Assembly: GCF_011440395.1 (NCBI RefSeq)
Contig: NZ_JAAOIX010000011.1
Location: forward strand, 1-64,000
Direction: 5' to 3'
From: Pseudomaricurvus alcaniphilus
GTDB lineage: Bacteria; Pseudomonadota; Gammaproteobacteria; Pseudomonadales; Cellvibrionaceae
DNA: 64,000 nucleotides
This document shows positions 22,199 to 30,239 of this stretch, piece after piece. Position numbers and translations under genes: made by a program. The notes beneath the pieces were generated by a model. It made no database searches, was not told the origin of the DNA, and saw nothing but the letters and a program-made list of their open reading frames with translations. Every line of letters begins with the position of its first letter. The stretch's first letter is position 1.

Positions 22199-22240
22199 AG
22201 CTATTCCCCTACTGTTGTTATTGTTCTATTTTTGCTGTAA

Positions 22241-22300
22241 CCCTTGCCTTGTTACCTTTGCCTTGTTACCCCTGCCTTGCTATCCCCTGCCGTGTACACC
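22241..22300. repeat. Four degenerate 15-bp tandem units upstream of the antiporter gene
   Basis: Four successive 15-mers of the type CCCTTGCCTTGTTAC run from 22241 to 22300, decaying towards the right, with a further partial match. They lie 43 bp upstream of the minus-strand antiporter start and may affect its promoter. The surrounding gap 22199-22451 holds no gene that I can support. Confidence 0.6.
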
Positions 22301-22451
22301 CTGGCCTGCATTGAGCAATAATGCCAAACGTCAAACTCACGGCCAAACCAAACACCAAAGCCGCTGGCCACAGGCGATTTCTGCGCTATAGCGGGGCCGT
22401 TGGTGCACCGCTTCGCAGCCACTCAGGCACCAGAGACAATATGCCACTGTA

Positions 22452-23408
22452 TTACACTTTCGCGCCGGCGCAATCACTATTTCGTACCTCTGCGGCCGGG
22501 GATAAATAGTGGATGCCGGTGAGCGCCTCCGACACAGACCACAGCCGCGCCGCCACTTCAGGATTGTGTGACGCCCGGGTCGATTTCACCTTACCAGCGG
22601 GCCCCTTCCATTCTCCGATGCCAGTGGGCCCGGTGTAATCGCCACCGCAGATATCGTCCCCCAGGGCCGCGTAGAGAATGGGCAAGACGCCCTGCTCTGG
22701 CGGCTGGCCACCGAACTTAAGGACCACCGGAGCAACCAGTTTATTCACCAGCCAGGGTATATGGCGGGACAGATCGGTACCGGATACGCCCGGGTGGGCC
22801 GCTACGGCAATGGTCTGGTAATCCGCCCCAGTCAGGCGGCGCTGCATCTCATAGGCAAATATCAAGCAGGCGAGCTTGCTCTGGGCATAGCACTTCCAGG
22901 CATTGTACTTGCGCTCACTTTGCAGGTCGTTGAAATTGATTTTGCCCGATTTGTGCGACAGTGAGGCCAGCGCGACAATGCGGGAGCCACTGGTTTTTTC
23001 CAGCGTATCCAGCAGCAGCCCGGTCAACAAAAAATGGCCCAGGTAATTGGCTGCCAGCTGTGATTCAAAACCATCCACACTGAGGGAGTATGGTGGAATC
23101 ATAATGCCGGCGTTATTGATCAAAATATCCAGGCGCTGAAAACGTTGTTGGTAGACGCTGGCGAATTCGCGGACCGACTTCAGGCTTGACAGGTCCAGCG
23201 CCATAATCTCGAGTTGCGCCTCGGGACACTGTTCCAGGATGCGTTGCTGCGCTTCTGCCGCCTTGCCCAAATTGCGACAGGCCATCACCACCTGAACCCC
23301 CTTTTCCGCCAGGCCGCGAGCGGTCTCAAACCCCAAACCGGTGTTGGCGCCGGTGACTATGGCGACCCGCCCGGGCTGGGAGGGAATGGCTGCGAAATCA
23401 AAACTCAT
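22452..23408 (-). CDS. Short-chain dehydrogenase/reductase, retinol-dehydrogenase-like
   Basis: A 318-residue SDR enzyme, longer than the 250-residue classical form. The cofactor loop is VTGANTGLGFETA, followed by NACRNL-like MACRNLGKA with Arg (suggesting NADP preference), DLSSLKSVREF, NNAGIM, the catalytic serine in VALASLSHKSG, and YAQSKLACLIFA with the Tyr-Lys pair. It resembles the retinol dehydrogenase or WW-domain oxidoreductase branch, whose bacterial substrates are mostly unknown. It is divergent from the guanidine island. Its upstream region carries 23-bp tandem repeats, so it may have its own regulator. Confidence 0.85.
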   Translation of the reverse strand: MSFDFAAIPSQPGRVAIVTGANTGLGFETARGLAEKGVQVVMACRNLGKAAEAQQRILEQCPEAQLEIMALDLSSLKSVREFASVYQQRFQRLDILINNAGIMIPPYSLSVDGFESQLAANYLGHFLLTGLLLDTLEKTSGSRIVALASLSHKSGKINFNDLQSERKYNAWKCYAQSKLACLIFAYEMQRRLTGADYQTIAVAAHPGVSGTDLSRHIPWLVNKLVAPVVLKFGGQPPEQGVLPILYAALGDDICGGDYTGPTGIGEWKGPAGKVKSTRASHNPEVAARLWSVSEALTGIHYLSPAAEVRNSDCAGAKV

Positions 23409-23455
23409 AAAATTAACCCCTGTTTTTACGCGTCATTCTGGCGACATTCACTTGC

Positions 23456-23558
23456 GGCTGTCCAGCTAATTAGCTCAAGGCTGTCCAGCTAATTAGCTCA
23501 AGGCTGTCCAGTTAAATAGCTCAAGGCTGTCCCTTTTCTTTAGCGCAAGGCTGTTCAG
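23456..23558. repeat. 23-bp tandem repeats with palindromic core
   Basis: Units GGCTGTCCAGCTAATTAGCT+CAA start at 23456, 23479 and 23502. A diverged fourth starts at 23525 and a partial fifth at 23549. Units 1 and 2 are identical and contain the 12-bp palindrome AGCTAATTAGCT; later units lose symmetry. They lie 48 bp upstream of the minus-strand SDR start, which suggests a clustered regulator-binding array. Confidence 0.85.
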
Positions 23559-23700
23559 TACATTGCCCCTGAGGTCTGCCTGCAAGCCTGCAAAGCCGCC
23601 ACTTTCTGGTGCAGCTGTACGCGCCACGCACCAATGAGCACCAGTTTCCTGGGCAGCGGAAATCCTCCAGCAACAAGTGGCCGTGCTTAATTTCTATAAA

Positions 23701-23713
23701 TATCAACAATTTA
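23701..23713 (+). promoter_or_regulatory. IHF site upstream of the sigma-54 promoter
   Basis: TATCAACAATTTA matches the IHF consensus WATCAA-N4-TTR at every fixed base. It lies between the sigma-54 promoter at 23732 and a stretch at 23607-23641 with TGGTGC / GCACCA-type half sites that might bind an enhancer protein such as NtrC. That is the usual place for a DNA bend at sigma-54 promoters. Confidence 0.55.
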
Positions 23714-23731
23714 TAACTTTTTTGTGGCAGC

Positions 23732-23747
23732 TGGCACCATTTTCGCT
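23732..23747 (+). promoter_or_regulatory. Sigma-54 (RpoN) promoter of the transporter/guanidine island
   Basis: The -24 element CTGGCAC is perfect. The -12 element reads TCGCT against consensus TTGCW, one mismatch. The GG to GC spacing is exact (GG at 23733-23734, GC at 23745-23746). The start site would be about 23758, inside the dyad operator at 23753-23782. RpoN dependence fits nitrogen-limited expression of an assimilation pathway. The possible enhancer half sites at 23607-23641 are poor matches to the NtrC consensus. Confidence 0.7.
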
Positions 23748-23752
23748 ATTTA

Positions 23753-23782
23753 AGTATTACGTTTTTGAATATTCGTAATACT
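23753..23782 (+). promoter_or_regulatory. NikR-type operator at the transporter promoter
   Basis: AGTATTACG and CGTAATACT are perfect 9-bp inverted repeats 12 bp apart. Written as GTATTA-N16-TAATAC, the spacing equals the E. coli NikR operator GTATGA-N16-TCATAC, with one base changed per half. A NikR-like ribbon-helix-helix protein is encoded in the same island (31199-31663). The site overlaps the predicted sigma-54 start, so binding should repress. Confidence 0.7.
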
Positions 23783-23863
23783 GGAGCATCGCAACGCCAA
23801 GCAACCGCATCACCTAAATACCCATTATCTTTAAACCTATTACCTTTAAATCAAGGGGACGCA

Positions 23864-24841
23864 ATGAAAACTACCTTCGCTAAGCTTATAGGCGGAATCG
23901 TTACCGGATTGTTAATGGTGGCCGCTGCTCACGCCGCGCAGCCTCTGAAAATAGGTTACTCGGACTGGCCTGGCTGGGTCGCCTGGGAAATCGCGCTGGA
24001 GAAAGGCATGTTCAAAGCCGCCGGGGTCGAGGTTGAATTCGAGTGGTTCGATTACGTCGCCAGTATGGATGCCTTTGCCGCGGGCCAGCTGGATGCCGTC
24101 GCCATGACCAACGGTGATGCACTGGTTACCGGCGCTACCGGTGCCCAGAGTGTCATGATTTTGGTCAACGACTACAGCAATGGCAACGATATGATCGTCG
24201 CCCGCCCTGGCATTAAATCCGTCAAGGAATTAAAGGGCAAAAAGATCGGTGTTGAGATCGGCTTTGTCGGCCACCTGCTGCTCTTGAACGCGCTGGAAAA
24301 AAGTGGTTTGACCGAAGCGGATGTCGAGTTGGTGAATGTACCCACCAATGAAACGCCCCAGGTTTTGGCTTCCGGTGACGTCGATGCCATCGTCGCCTGG
24401 CAGCCAAGTTCCGGTCAAGCCCTGCAACTGGTGCCCGGTTCGACCCGGGTATACTCCAGTGCCGATGAACCCGGGCTGATCTATGATGTGCTGGCCGTAT
24501 CCCCATCCAGCCTTGCCGCCAATAGAGCAGAGTGGAAGAAGGTACTGAAGGTGTGGTACCAGGCGGTCGCCTACCTGAATGACCCCAAGACCCGCGCCGA
24601 AGCCGTTTCCATTATGGCGGCACGGGTGGGCTTATCGCCACAGGAATACAGCGGCTTTGTAGAGGGCACTAAAATCCTGTCACTGTCGGAAGCCAAAGCG
24701 TTTCTCGGTAAAAGTACTGGCTTTAGATCCCTGTATGGCTCGTCAAAGATTGCTGACGACTTTAACGTTGCCAATGAAGTTTACGCCGAGCCACAAAACA
24801 TCGATGCCTATATCGATACCAGCCTGATGCTGAGTCTGTAA
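23864..24841 (+). CDS. ABC transporter periplasmic binding protein of the urea-carboxylase-linked family
   Basis: A 325-residue binding protein with a Sec signal (cleavage near AAAHAA, about residue 22) and the NMT1/SsuA-like fold. Recognisable pieces are [54 protein letters not shown] and [10 protein letters not shown]. This subfamily (TIGR03427 type) is usually found beside so-called urea carboxylases that in fact use guanidine. ATG 23864 has a strong AAGGGG eight bases upstream; a longer in-frame start at 23765 lies within the operator. The likely ligand is guanidine or a substituted guanidine, by context only. Confidence 0.88.
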   Translation: MKTTFAKLIGGIVTGLLMVAAAHAAQPLKIGYSDWPGWVAWEIALEKGMFKAAGVEVEFEWFDYVASMDAFAAGQLDAVAMTNGDALVTGATGAQSVMILVNDYSNGNDMIVARPGIKSVKELKGKKIGVEIGFVGHLLLLNALEKSGLTEADVELVNVPTNETPQVLASGDVDAIVAWQPSSGQALQLVPGSTRVYSSADEPGLIYDVLAVSPSSLAANRAEWKKVLKVWYQAVAYLNDPKTRAEAVSIMAARVGLSPQEYSGFVEGTKILSLSEAKAFLGKSTGFRSLYGSSKIADDFNVANEVYAEPQNIDAYIDTSLMLSL

Positions 24842-24851
24842 CACGTCAAGC

Positions 24852-24877
24852 GCCAGCGGGTGCACACACCCGCTGGC
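24852..24877 (+). other. Intercistronic hairpin between binding protein and permease
   Basis: GCCAGCGGGTG (24852-24862) and CACCCGCTGGC (24867-24877) form a perfect 11-bp stem with loop CACA and no T run. Such stems after binding-protein genes commonly protect the upstream mRNA and raise its expression above the permease; here that is inference. Confidence 0.6.
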
Positions 24878-24922
24878 ATCTATCAGCCAGGTTTTCCCGT
24901 CAACTTATTAATGGACTGAGCT

Positions 24923-25879
24923 ATGTCATCCAGTCAGTGGCTTGCTGTGCGCAAAAACCTGCCCGCCAAACCCAGGGCGATGGTCGCATTTTTCAGTTTC
25001 CTCCTGCCAATCACCATCTGGTGCCTGGTCAGTTATGTGCCGTTCCTGTGGCACCCAATGGTCGAGATCCAGGACAAGGGCGGTGTGGCCTATTTTAAGT
25101 CCGGCATGCTGGTTGAGCGCGAGCTGTTTGAACAGGAACGCCTGACCGCAATCGAAAACCAGTTGCAGCCGCCCTCCGGGATCCGCACCAACCCGATCTA
25201 CTTACCGGCGCCACACGAAGTTGCTGTCGCCCTCTACACTTCGTTTACCACCGAGCCGAAAAGACGCAGTGAAAAATGGTTGCACGAAAGCTTGTGGGAA
25301 AGTATCCAGGTTATTTTCTGGGGTTTTGTGCTGTCATCGCTGTTTGGTGTGCCGCTGGGCATACTGGCCGGCACCTACGATTTTTTCTCCCGCTTGTTTG
25401 AACCTTTTATTGAATTTTTTCGCTATCTGCCAGCGCCGGCTTTCGGCGCCCTGGCGGTTGCAATTCTCGGTATCTACCACCAGCCCAAGATTGCCATCAT
25501 CTTTATCGGTACTTTTTTCCAGCAGGTGCTGGTGATTGCCAACACCACGCGCAAGCTGGACCCCTCGCTGCTTGAAGCAGCCCAAACCCTGGGGGCAAAA
25601 AATAAAGCGCTGCTGTTCAAGGTGGTGGTGCCGGGAGTGCTGCCAGACCTGTATCGGGATATGCGCATTCTGCTGGGCTGGGCCTGGACCTACCTGATCG
25701 TCTCGGAACTGGTCGGCACCAGTTCCGGCATCACCTGGTTTATTACCCAACAAGCCCGCTACAAGAACTTCGACAATGTGTTTGCGGCCATTATGATCAT
25801 CGGCATTATCGGGCTGTCGTTCGATATTTTACTGGCCCTGATTGGGAAAAAATTATTCCCCTGGCAGAAAGCCCAATAG
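24923..25879 (+). CDS. ABC transporter permease
   Basis: A 318-residue inner-membrane permease of the SsuC/TauC-like class. It has an N-terminal membrane segment (about 18-42), an unusually long periplasmic stretch (about 45-125) before the core, and then five or so membrane helices. The EAA loop that docks the ATPase is [26 protein letters not shown]. It ends 17 bp before the ATPase gene. The extended N-terminal region is shared by urea-carboxylase-associated permeases, from memory. Confidence 0.88.
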   Translation: MSSSQWLAVRKNLPAKPRAMVAFFSFLLPITIWCLVSYVPFLWHPMVEIQDKGGVAYFKSGMLVERELFEQERLTAIENQLQPPSGIRTNPIYLPAPHEVAVALYTSFTTEPKRRSEKWLHESLWESIQVIFWGFVLSSLFGVPLGILAGTYDFFSRLFEPFIEFFRYLPAPAFGALAVAILGIYHQPKIAIIFIGTFFQQVLVIANTTRKLDPSLLEAAQTLGAKNKALLFKVVVPGVLPDLYRDMRILLGWAWTYLIVSELVGTSSGITWFITQQARYKNFDNVFAAIMIIGIIGLSFDILLALIGKKLFPWQKAQ

Positions 25880-25896
25880 GCGTAACGGAGCTGTTC

Positions 25897-26811
25897 ATGA
25901 CACCGATTGTATTACCGAGTTATCTCGACCAGTCTGCTGCCGTCAAGGATCGATTCGATCGCCTCAAGCAGCGGCCGGTGAGCCTCGAAGTGAAGCACCT
26001 GCACAAGCACTTCGATTCCGCCGGCGGCCAGGTCACGGCCCTGCAGGACATCAACTTCAAGGCCTACAAACGGGAATTTGTCTGTGTAATTGGCCCTTCG
26101 GGTTGCGGCAAATCCACCCTGGTGCGAATTCTCGCCGGCCTGGAAACGCCCAGCAGCGGTTCGGTATTGCTCAATGGCAAGGCGGTCACCGGGCCGGGAC
26201 CGGATCGCGGTATGGTGTTCCAGGGTTACACCCTGTTTCCCTGGCTGAGCGTCAAGCGCAATGTCATGTTTGGCTTGATCGAGGCCGGTCACGGTAAGAC
26301 CACCGCGGAAGAACAAGCCCTGCAGTGGATTGAGCTGGTGGGCTTGTCCCGCTTTGTCGACAGTTATCCACACCAGTTATCCGGCGGTATGAAGCAGCGG
26401 GTCGCCATCGCCAGGGCGCTGGCCAACCAGCCGCAAATCCTGTTGATGGATGAACCCTTCGGTGCCCTCGACCCGCAAACCCGCGCCAAAATGCAATCGC
26501 ACCTGATGGAGATCTGGAAAAATATCGACATCACCGTGGTGTTTATTACCCACGATCTCGACGAGGCCATCTACCTGGCAGATCGAATCCTGGTGCTCAA
26601 GGCGCACCCGGGGGAAGTCAACGAAGTGATCGAAGTATCGGTACCGCAACCGCGGGATCCGTCGCAGTTATTATCGGACGAATTCCTCGCCACTAAGCGT
26701 CGCCTGGAAGAACTGATACACCCGGAGGATGACGGCGATGAACTGGCGACGGACAAACTCAATATGGTGCGCATGGTGCACGTCAACGACCAGGTACCGA
26801 GTGTTTTTTAG
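25897..26811 (+). CDS. ABC transporter ATP-binding protein
   Basis: A 304-residue ATPase of the SsuB/TauB/NrtD class. Walker A is GPSGCGKST, the Q loop is [11 protein letters not shown], the signature is [15 protein letters not shown], Walker B is [12 protein letters not shown], and the switch His is in FITHDLDEA. The about 40-residue C-terminal tail ([19 protein letters not shown]) is beyond the minimal domain. It forms one importer with the two preceding genes. Confidence 0.93.
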   Translation: MTPIVLPSYLDQSAAVKDRFDRLKQRPVSLEVKHLHKHFDSAGGQVTALQDINFKAYKREFVCVIGPSGCGKSTLVRILAGLETPSSGSVLLNGKAVTGPGPDRGMVFQGYTLFPWLSVKRNVMFGLIEAGHGKTTAEEQALQWIELVGLSRFVDSYPHQLSGGMKQRVAIARALANQPQILLMDEPFGALDPQTRAKMQSHLMEIWKNIDITVVFITHDLDEAIYLADRILVLKAHPGEVNEVIEVSVPQPRDPSQLLSDEFLATKRRLEELIHPEDDGDELATDKLNMVRMVHVNDQVPSVF

Positions 26812-26840
26812 GCCCCGGGCCAGTGCCGAAAATGTTTTCG

Positions 26841-26874
26841 AGGCCTGCAGGATTTGCGGAAAAATTGCAGGCCT
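26841..26874 (+). other. Inverted repeat between ATPase and creatininase genes
   Basis: AGGCCTGCA (26841-26849) and TGCAGGCCT (26866-26874) are perfect inverted repeats with a 16-nt loop and no T run. It could be a weak attenuator or mRNA-processing stem separating transporter from enzyme genes. Confidence 0.45.
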
Positions 26875-26907
26875 TAACCAAAATCACAGTTGCGAGATGT
26901 TGGTAAA

Positions 26908-27675
26908 ATGACGCAGTGGTATTACCAAACCTGGGAAGAAATTCAACAGCTGGTGCAGAATGGCGCCCGAGCCGTGATCTTGCCCGTGGGCGCCACCGAG
27001 CAACATGGGCCCCACCTTGGCTGCGGTGTCGACACCAGTATTGCCGATGCTGTGTGCCGTGCGGTTGCCCGTAAAACCGCAACCCTGTTGCTGCCGACCC
27101 TGCCATACGGCTGCTCCATTGGTCACTCCCGACGCTGGCCGGGCACTATTGCCCCGCAGCCGAAAACCCTGATTGATGTGATTAAGGATATGGGCGATTG
27201 GGTCTACGCCTCCGGCCTGCGCAAATTATTTATCGTCAACGCCCACGTCACCAATGCCGCGCCCCTGCGCTGTGCGCTGGAGATGCTGCGCGCCGAGCAC
27301 GACGACCTGATGGTGGCGGTGATCAACACTCCGGAACTGAGCCAGCGGGTCAGGCAGGCACACTTTGCCGATGCCGAAGACTGGCACGCCAACGATGCCG
27401 AAACATCGCTGATGCTGGCGCAGGACCTGGCGATGGTGCGGCCGGAAAAATGCAGCGCCAGTGACGACCAAGACCGCACTACCGACAGTGTTTTCTCTCA
27501 TCCGGTAAACAGGACCAGCAGCAATGGCGTTACCGGTTACCCGAGTCGGGCCGACGCCGGTAAGGGCCACCAACTGTTTGAGTGGATGGTCGAGGATCTG
27601 GCGGCCTTGATCGAGCGCGGTTTGAGTGAACAGCCGCCACTGTCCGCATCCTATTTTGAACCAGTGAACCAGTGA
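26908..27675 (+). CDS. Creatininase-family metal amidohydrolase
   Basis: A 255-residue creatininase-superfamily protein. Metal-ligand segments are GATEQHGPHLGCGVDT (Glu31, His33, Asp42), IGHSRRWPGTI, NAHVTN with His113, and HANDAETSL with Glu165. In canonical members the central motif is NGHGGN or NGHYEN; here it is NAHVTN, which alters the second-shell or second metal site. The superfamily opens or cleaves cyclic and linear amides (creatinine to creatine, FAPy, mycofactocin precursor). In a guanidine island a creatinine-like or acylguanidine substrate is plausible but unproven. ATG 26908 is chosen over a TTG at 26890. The 3' end carries a short AACCAGTGA-type 9-bp repeat. Confidence 0.82.
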   Translation: MTQWYYQTWEEIQQLVQNGARAVILPVGATEQHGPHLGCGVDTSIADAVCRAVARKTATLLLPTLPYGCSIGHSRRWPGTIAPQPKTLIDVIKDMGDWVYASGLRKLFIVNAHVTNAAPLRCALEMLRAEHDDLMVAVINTPELSQRVRQAHFADAEDWHANDAETSLMLAQDLAMVRPEKCSASDDQDRTTDSVFSHPVNRTSSNGVTGYPSRADAGKGHQLFEWMVEDLAALIERGLSEQPPLSASYFEPVNQ

Positions 27676-27771
27676 AACAGTGAACAAAAGTACAGGTGAA
27701 CAAGTTAACCGGTAAGCGTTGCTGCGCCGGTTACGGAAATTTTTCAACGTCAAATCAACTACAAGGTGTTT

Positions 27772-29133
27772 ATGAAATCGAGAGAAGAGATTAGCGCAAT
27801 CCAGGCGGCGCTGGCGGAGAAAGGTGTCAAGTATTGCATGGGAACCTACGTTGATATCCACGGCGTGCCCAAGGGCAAGGTGGTACCCCTGTCCCACTTG
27901 CAGCAGATGGCGGCGGGCTCGGAGCTGTATACCGGTTACGCGTTGGACGGTCTGGGCCAGCAGCCCAACGATAACGAAATCGCCTCGGTACCCGACCTCG
28001 ATCATATTATCCAGCTGCCCTGGCAGCGTGAGATTGCCTGGATGCCAGCCGACAACAGTTTTCGCGGCGAACCCTACCCGCTCAACACCCGCGTAGCGCT
28101 GAAGAATGTCATGGCACAAGCGGCTGAGATGGGCTTCGGTTTTAATCTGGGCATTGAAGCCGAACTGTTTGTACTGCGAAAAAATGCCGACGGTTCGCTG
28201 GAAGTGCCCAACCCCGAGGACAAGCTGAACAAGCCCTGCTACGACACCCGCTCCTTTTTGCACCAGTTTGGCTGGCTCGACAAAATGGCCACGGCCATCG
28301 ATGACCTTGGCTGGGATCTCTACTCGTTCGATCACGAGGACGCCAACGGGCAATACGAATTTGACTTTATGTACGCCGATGCCGTCACCACTTGTGACCG
28401 CTTTACATTCCTGCGCCTGATGGCCAAGGAACTGGCGCGGGAAGAAGGCTTGCTCGCCACTTTTATGCCCAAACCGTTTGGCAACAAAACCGGTAACGGG
28501 GCGCACTTTAATATGTCGCTTTCGGACATCAATACCGGCGAAAACCTGTTCAAGTGCGCATCGGAGGAAGATCCCAATGGGCTCGGTATCACGCAGCTTG
28601 GCTACCAGTTTATTGGCGGCATCATCAAGCACGGGCGCTCACTGTGTGCCGCGTTTGCCCCCACCGTGAACAGCTACAAGCGCCTGGTGCGCCAGGGTGA
28701 CATGCCCTACTTCACTTGGGCACCAGTATTCAATTCCTACGGCTCCAACAATCGCACCAATTCCGTCCGCGTACCCATGAACGGTGGTCGCTGTGAATCC
28801 CGCAATGCCGATGGTGCAGTGAACCCCTACCTGGCCGCGGCCCTGGCACTGGCGGCAGGCCTGGAAGGCATTCGCGAGGGCATCGACCCGGGCAAGCCCC
28901 AGGAAGACAACCTCTACAACCTGACCGAAGCCGAGCGCGAGGAGCGCGGTATCGAGTTTCTGCCTCGCAGCTTGAATGAAGCGATCCAGGCGTTTGCCGC
29001 AGACCCGTTTATCCGCGCAACCCTCGGCAGTGGCCTGACCGATGAATTTATCCGCTACAAACAGGAAGAGTGGAACAGTTATCACCAGGCCATATCCAGC
29101 TGGGAAATTGAGCGCTATGCGCACATGTTTTAA
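27772..29133 (+). CDS. Glutamine synthetase homologue, type III (GlnT-like)
   Basis: A 453-residue protein of the GS catalytic superfamily. It shows [17 protein letters not shown] at the N-terminus, the GIEAELFVL metal motif, [14 protein letters not shown], the HFNMS motif preceded by [43 protein letters not shown], and [22 protein letters not shown]. It fits the group called type III glutamate-ammonia ligase, which also includes gamma-glutamylmethylamide synthetase, so the amine could be ammonia or methylamine. In this island it may capture released nitrogen or glutamylate an amine product. ATG 27772 has AAGG upstream; the in-frame GTG at 27766 is less likely. A stem TAACCGG/CCGGTTA lies at 27706-27733. 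Confidence 0.85.
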   Translation: MKSREEISAIQAALAEKGVKYCMGTYVDIHGVPKGKVVPLSHLQQMAAGSELYTGYALDGLGQQPNDNEIASVPDLDHIIQLPWQREIAWMPADNSFRGEPYPLNTRVALKNVMAQAAEMGFGFNLGIEAELFVLRKNADGSLEVPNPEDKLNKPCYDTRSFLHQFGWLDKMATAIDDLGWDLYSFDHEDANGQYEFDFMYADAVTTCDRFTFLRLMAKELAREEGLLATFMPKPFGNKTGNGAHFNMSLSDINTGENLFKCASEEDPNGLGITQLGYQFIGGIIKHGRSLCAAFAPTVNSYKRLVRQGDMPYFTWAPVFNSYGSNNRTNSVRVPMNGGRCESRNADGAVNPYLAAALALAAGLEGIREGIDPGKPQEDNLYNLTEAEREERGIEFLPRSLNEAIQAFAADPFIRATLGSGLTDEFIRYKQEEWNSYHQAISSWEIERYAHMF

Positions 29134-29204
29134 GCGTGACCTGCAACCTCGGTAAATTTTTAATCCGGGGAATTGACTTGTAATGCAATTCAGCAAACCC
29201 GCAG

Positions 29205-29249
29205 CGACCAGGACGACCTGGTCGTATCAACATACGCAGGACGACCTGC
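29205..29249 (+). promoter_or_regulatory. Guanidine-II (mini-ykkC) riboswitch before the desaturase gene
   Basis: Two hairpins in tandem have identical ACGA tetraloops closed by AGG/CCT. P1 is CGACCAGG-ACGA-CCTGGTCG (29205-29224, 8 bp); P2 is GCAGG-ACGA-CCTGC (29236-29249, 5 bp); the linker is 11 nt. This is the defining layout of the guanidine-II riboswitch, in which the two ACGR loops kiss and bind guanidine. GGAGG (29251-29255) starts two bases after P2, and ACCT in either hairpin is complementary to AGGT of the ribosome-binding site, so translational ON control by guanidine is likely. Confidence 0.93.
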
Positions 29250-29261
29250 CGGAGGTGTAAT

Positions 29262-30239
29262 ATGAGTATTTATCGCTACACTGATGGCCGCCTGGCCAAT
29301 ACCGGCCTGTTTGTTTACCTGTTGCTGGGATTGGGCTTGGCGCTAGCTGGCTTGCTGCAAACTGCAACAGCCTTTAACGTTCTGGCAACACTTTTTCTGG
29401 CGCATCTATTGGTGCTCTGTGCCTACCTGGCACACGAGTGCATGCACAACACTATTTTTCGCCGGCCCGAGCACAATCGGCAGCTGGGTCGCGCCCTGTG
29501 CTGGTTGCTGGGCGCAACCTACCTGCCTTACGAAGAATTGCGCACTAAACACATGCGCCATCACAGCGAGCGGGCCGACATTGTCGCAGTGGATCTGCGC
29601 AATTGGTTGCAGCGGCGCAAGTCTGTGCGACAGCCGGTGGCCCTGCTGCAATGGCTGTATATTCCGGCGCTGGAAATTGTCAGCCACCTGCTCGATGTTG
29701 TGGCGGCGTTTATGCTGCCGCAACGGGCTCCTTACCGCACCCACAGTGTGGTTGCCCTGTGCTCACGGCTGTTGTTTTTTCTGCTGTTGGGCTGGCTACA
29801 CTGGCCACTGTTGGTGGGGTATGCGCTGGCCTGGTGTATTTGCATTGCGGTGCTGGGGTTTATGGACGCCTACCAGCACGACTACGAAATCTACACCAGC
29901 CTCGAACAAAGCCGCCTGCAAGGGCGCCGGGACCGTCACTACGAGGAGACCCACACCTACACCAACCTGTTGAGCGAGCGCTGGCCACTATTGAATCTGT
30001 TGGTGTTGAATTTTTGTTATCACAATATACACCACTGGAAATCCGGCGAGCCCTGGCACCGGTTGCCCCGTTTGCACCGCCAGCGCTACCCCCAGTCCTG
30101 CCCCCAGGCCGTGCCCCTGGATCAGCAGTTGCAGCGCTTCCACCACTACCGACTGGACCGCGCCTACCCCCTCGGCCCTGGCAGTGTCGACGCAGGCACC
30201 CAGGGCGCCGCCGGTGTTTCATTCCTGGTGGGTGTGTAA
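29262..30239 (+). CDS. Membrane fatty-acid-desaturase-like di-iron protein
   Basis: A 325-residue integral membrane protein with the desaturase/hydroxylase histidine boxes: His58-Glu-Cys-Met-His62, His97-Met-Arg-His100-His101, and His254-Asn-Ile-His257-His258. Hydrophobic segments lie at about 13-57, 131-150, 165-200 and 243-253. The superfamily uses a di-iron centre and O2 to desaturate, hydroxylate or dealkylate substrates that are not always lipids. It is the first gene after a guanidine-II riboswitch, with GGAGG seven bases from ATG 29262, and its stop abuts the next ATG. A fatty acid role is thus doubtful; N-alkylguanidine hydroxylation or dealkylation is my inference. Confidence 0.85.
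   Translation: MSIYRYTDGRLANTGLFVYLLLGLGLALAGLLQTATAFNVLATLFLAHLLVLCAYLAHECMHNTIFRRPEHNRQLGRALCWLLGATYLPYEELRTKHMRHHSERADIVAVDLRNWLQRRKSVRQPVALLQWLYIPALEIVSHLLDVVAAFMLPQRAPYRTHSVVALCSRLLFFLLLGWLHWPLLVGYALAWCICIAVLGFMDAYQHDYEIYTSLEQSRLQGRRDRHYEETHTYTNLLSERWPLLNLLVLNFCYHNIHHWKSGEPWHRLPRLHRQRYPQSCPQAVPLDQQLQRFHHYRLDRAYPLGPGSVDAGTQGAAGVSFLVGV

Noticed and set aside
23456-23558. CRISPR-like array
   Set aside because: The 23-bp units are directly adjacent with no spacers and decay along the array; no cas genes are present.
23783-23863. Guanidine-I (ykkC) or guanidine-II riboswitch in the transporter leader
   Set aside because: No ACGR-loop hairpin pair and no conserved ykkC core were found between the operator and the start codon, so control there appears transcriptional.
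27226-28632. A 468-residue open frame antisense to the creatininase and GS genes
   Set aside because: It spans two real genes and their spacer on the other strand and shows no recognisable family or ribosome-binding site.
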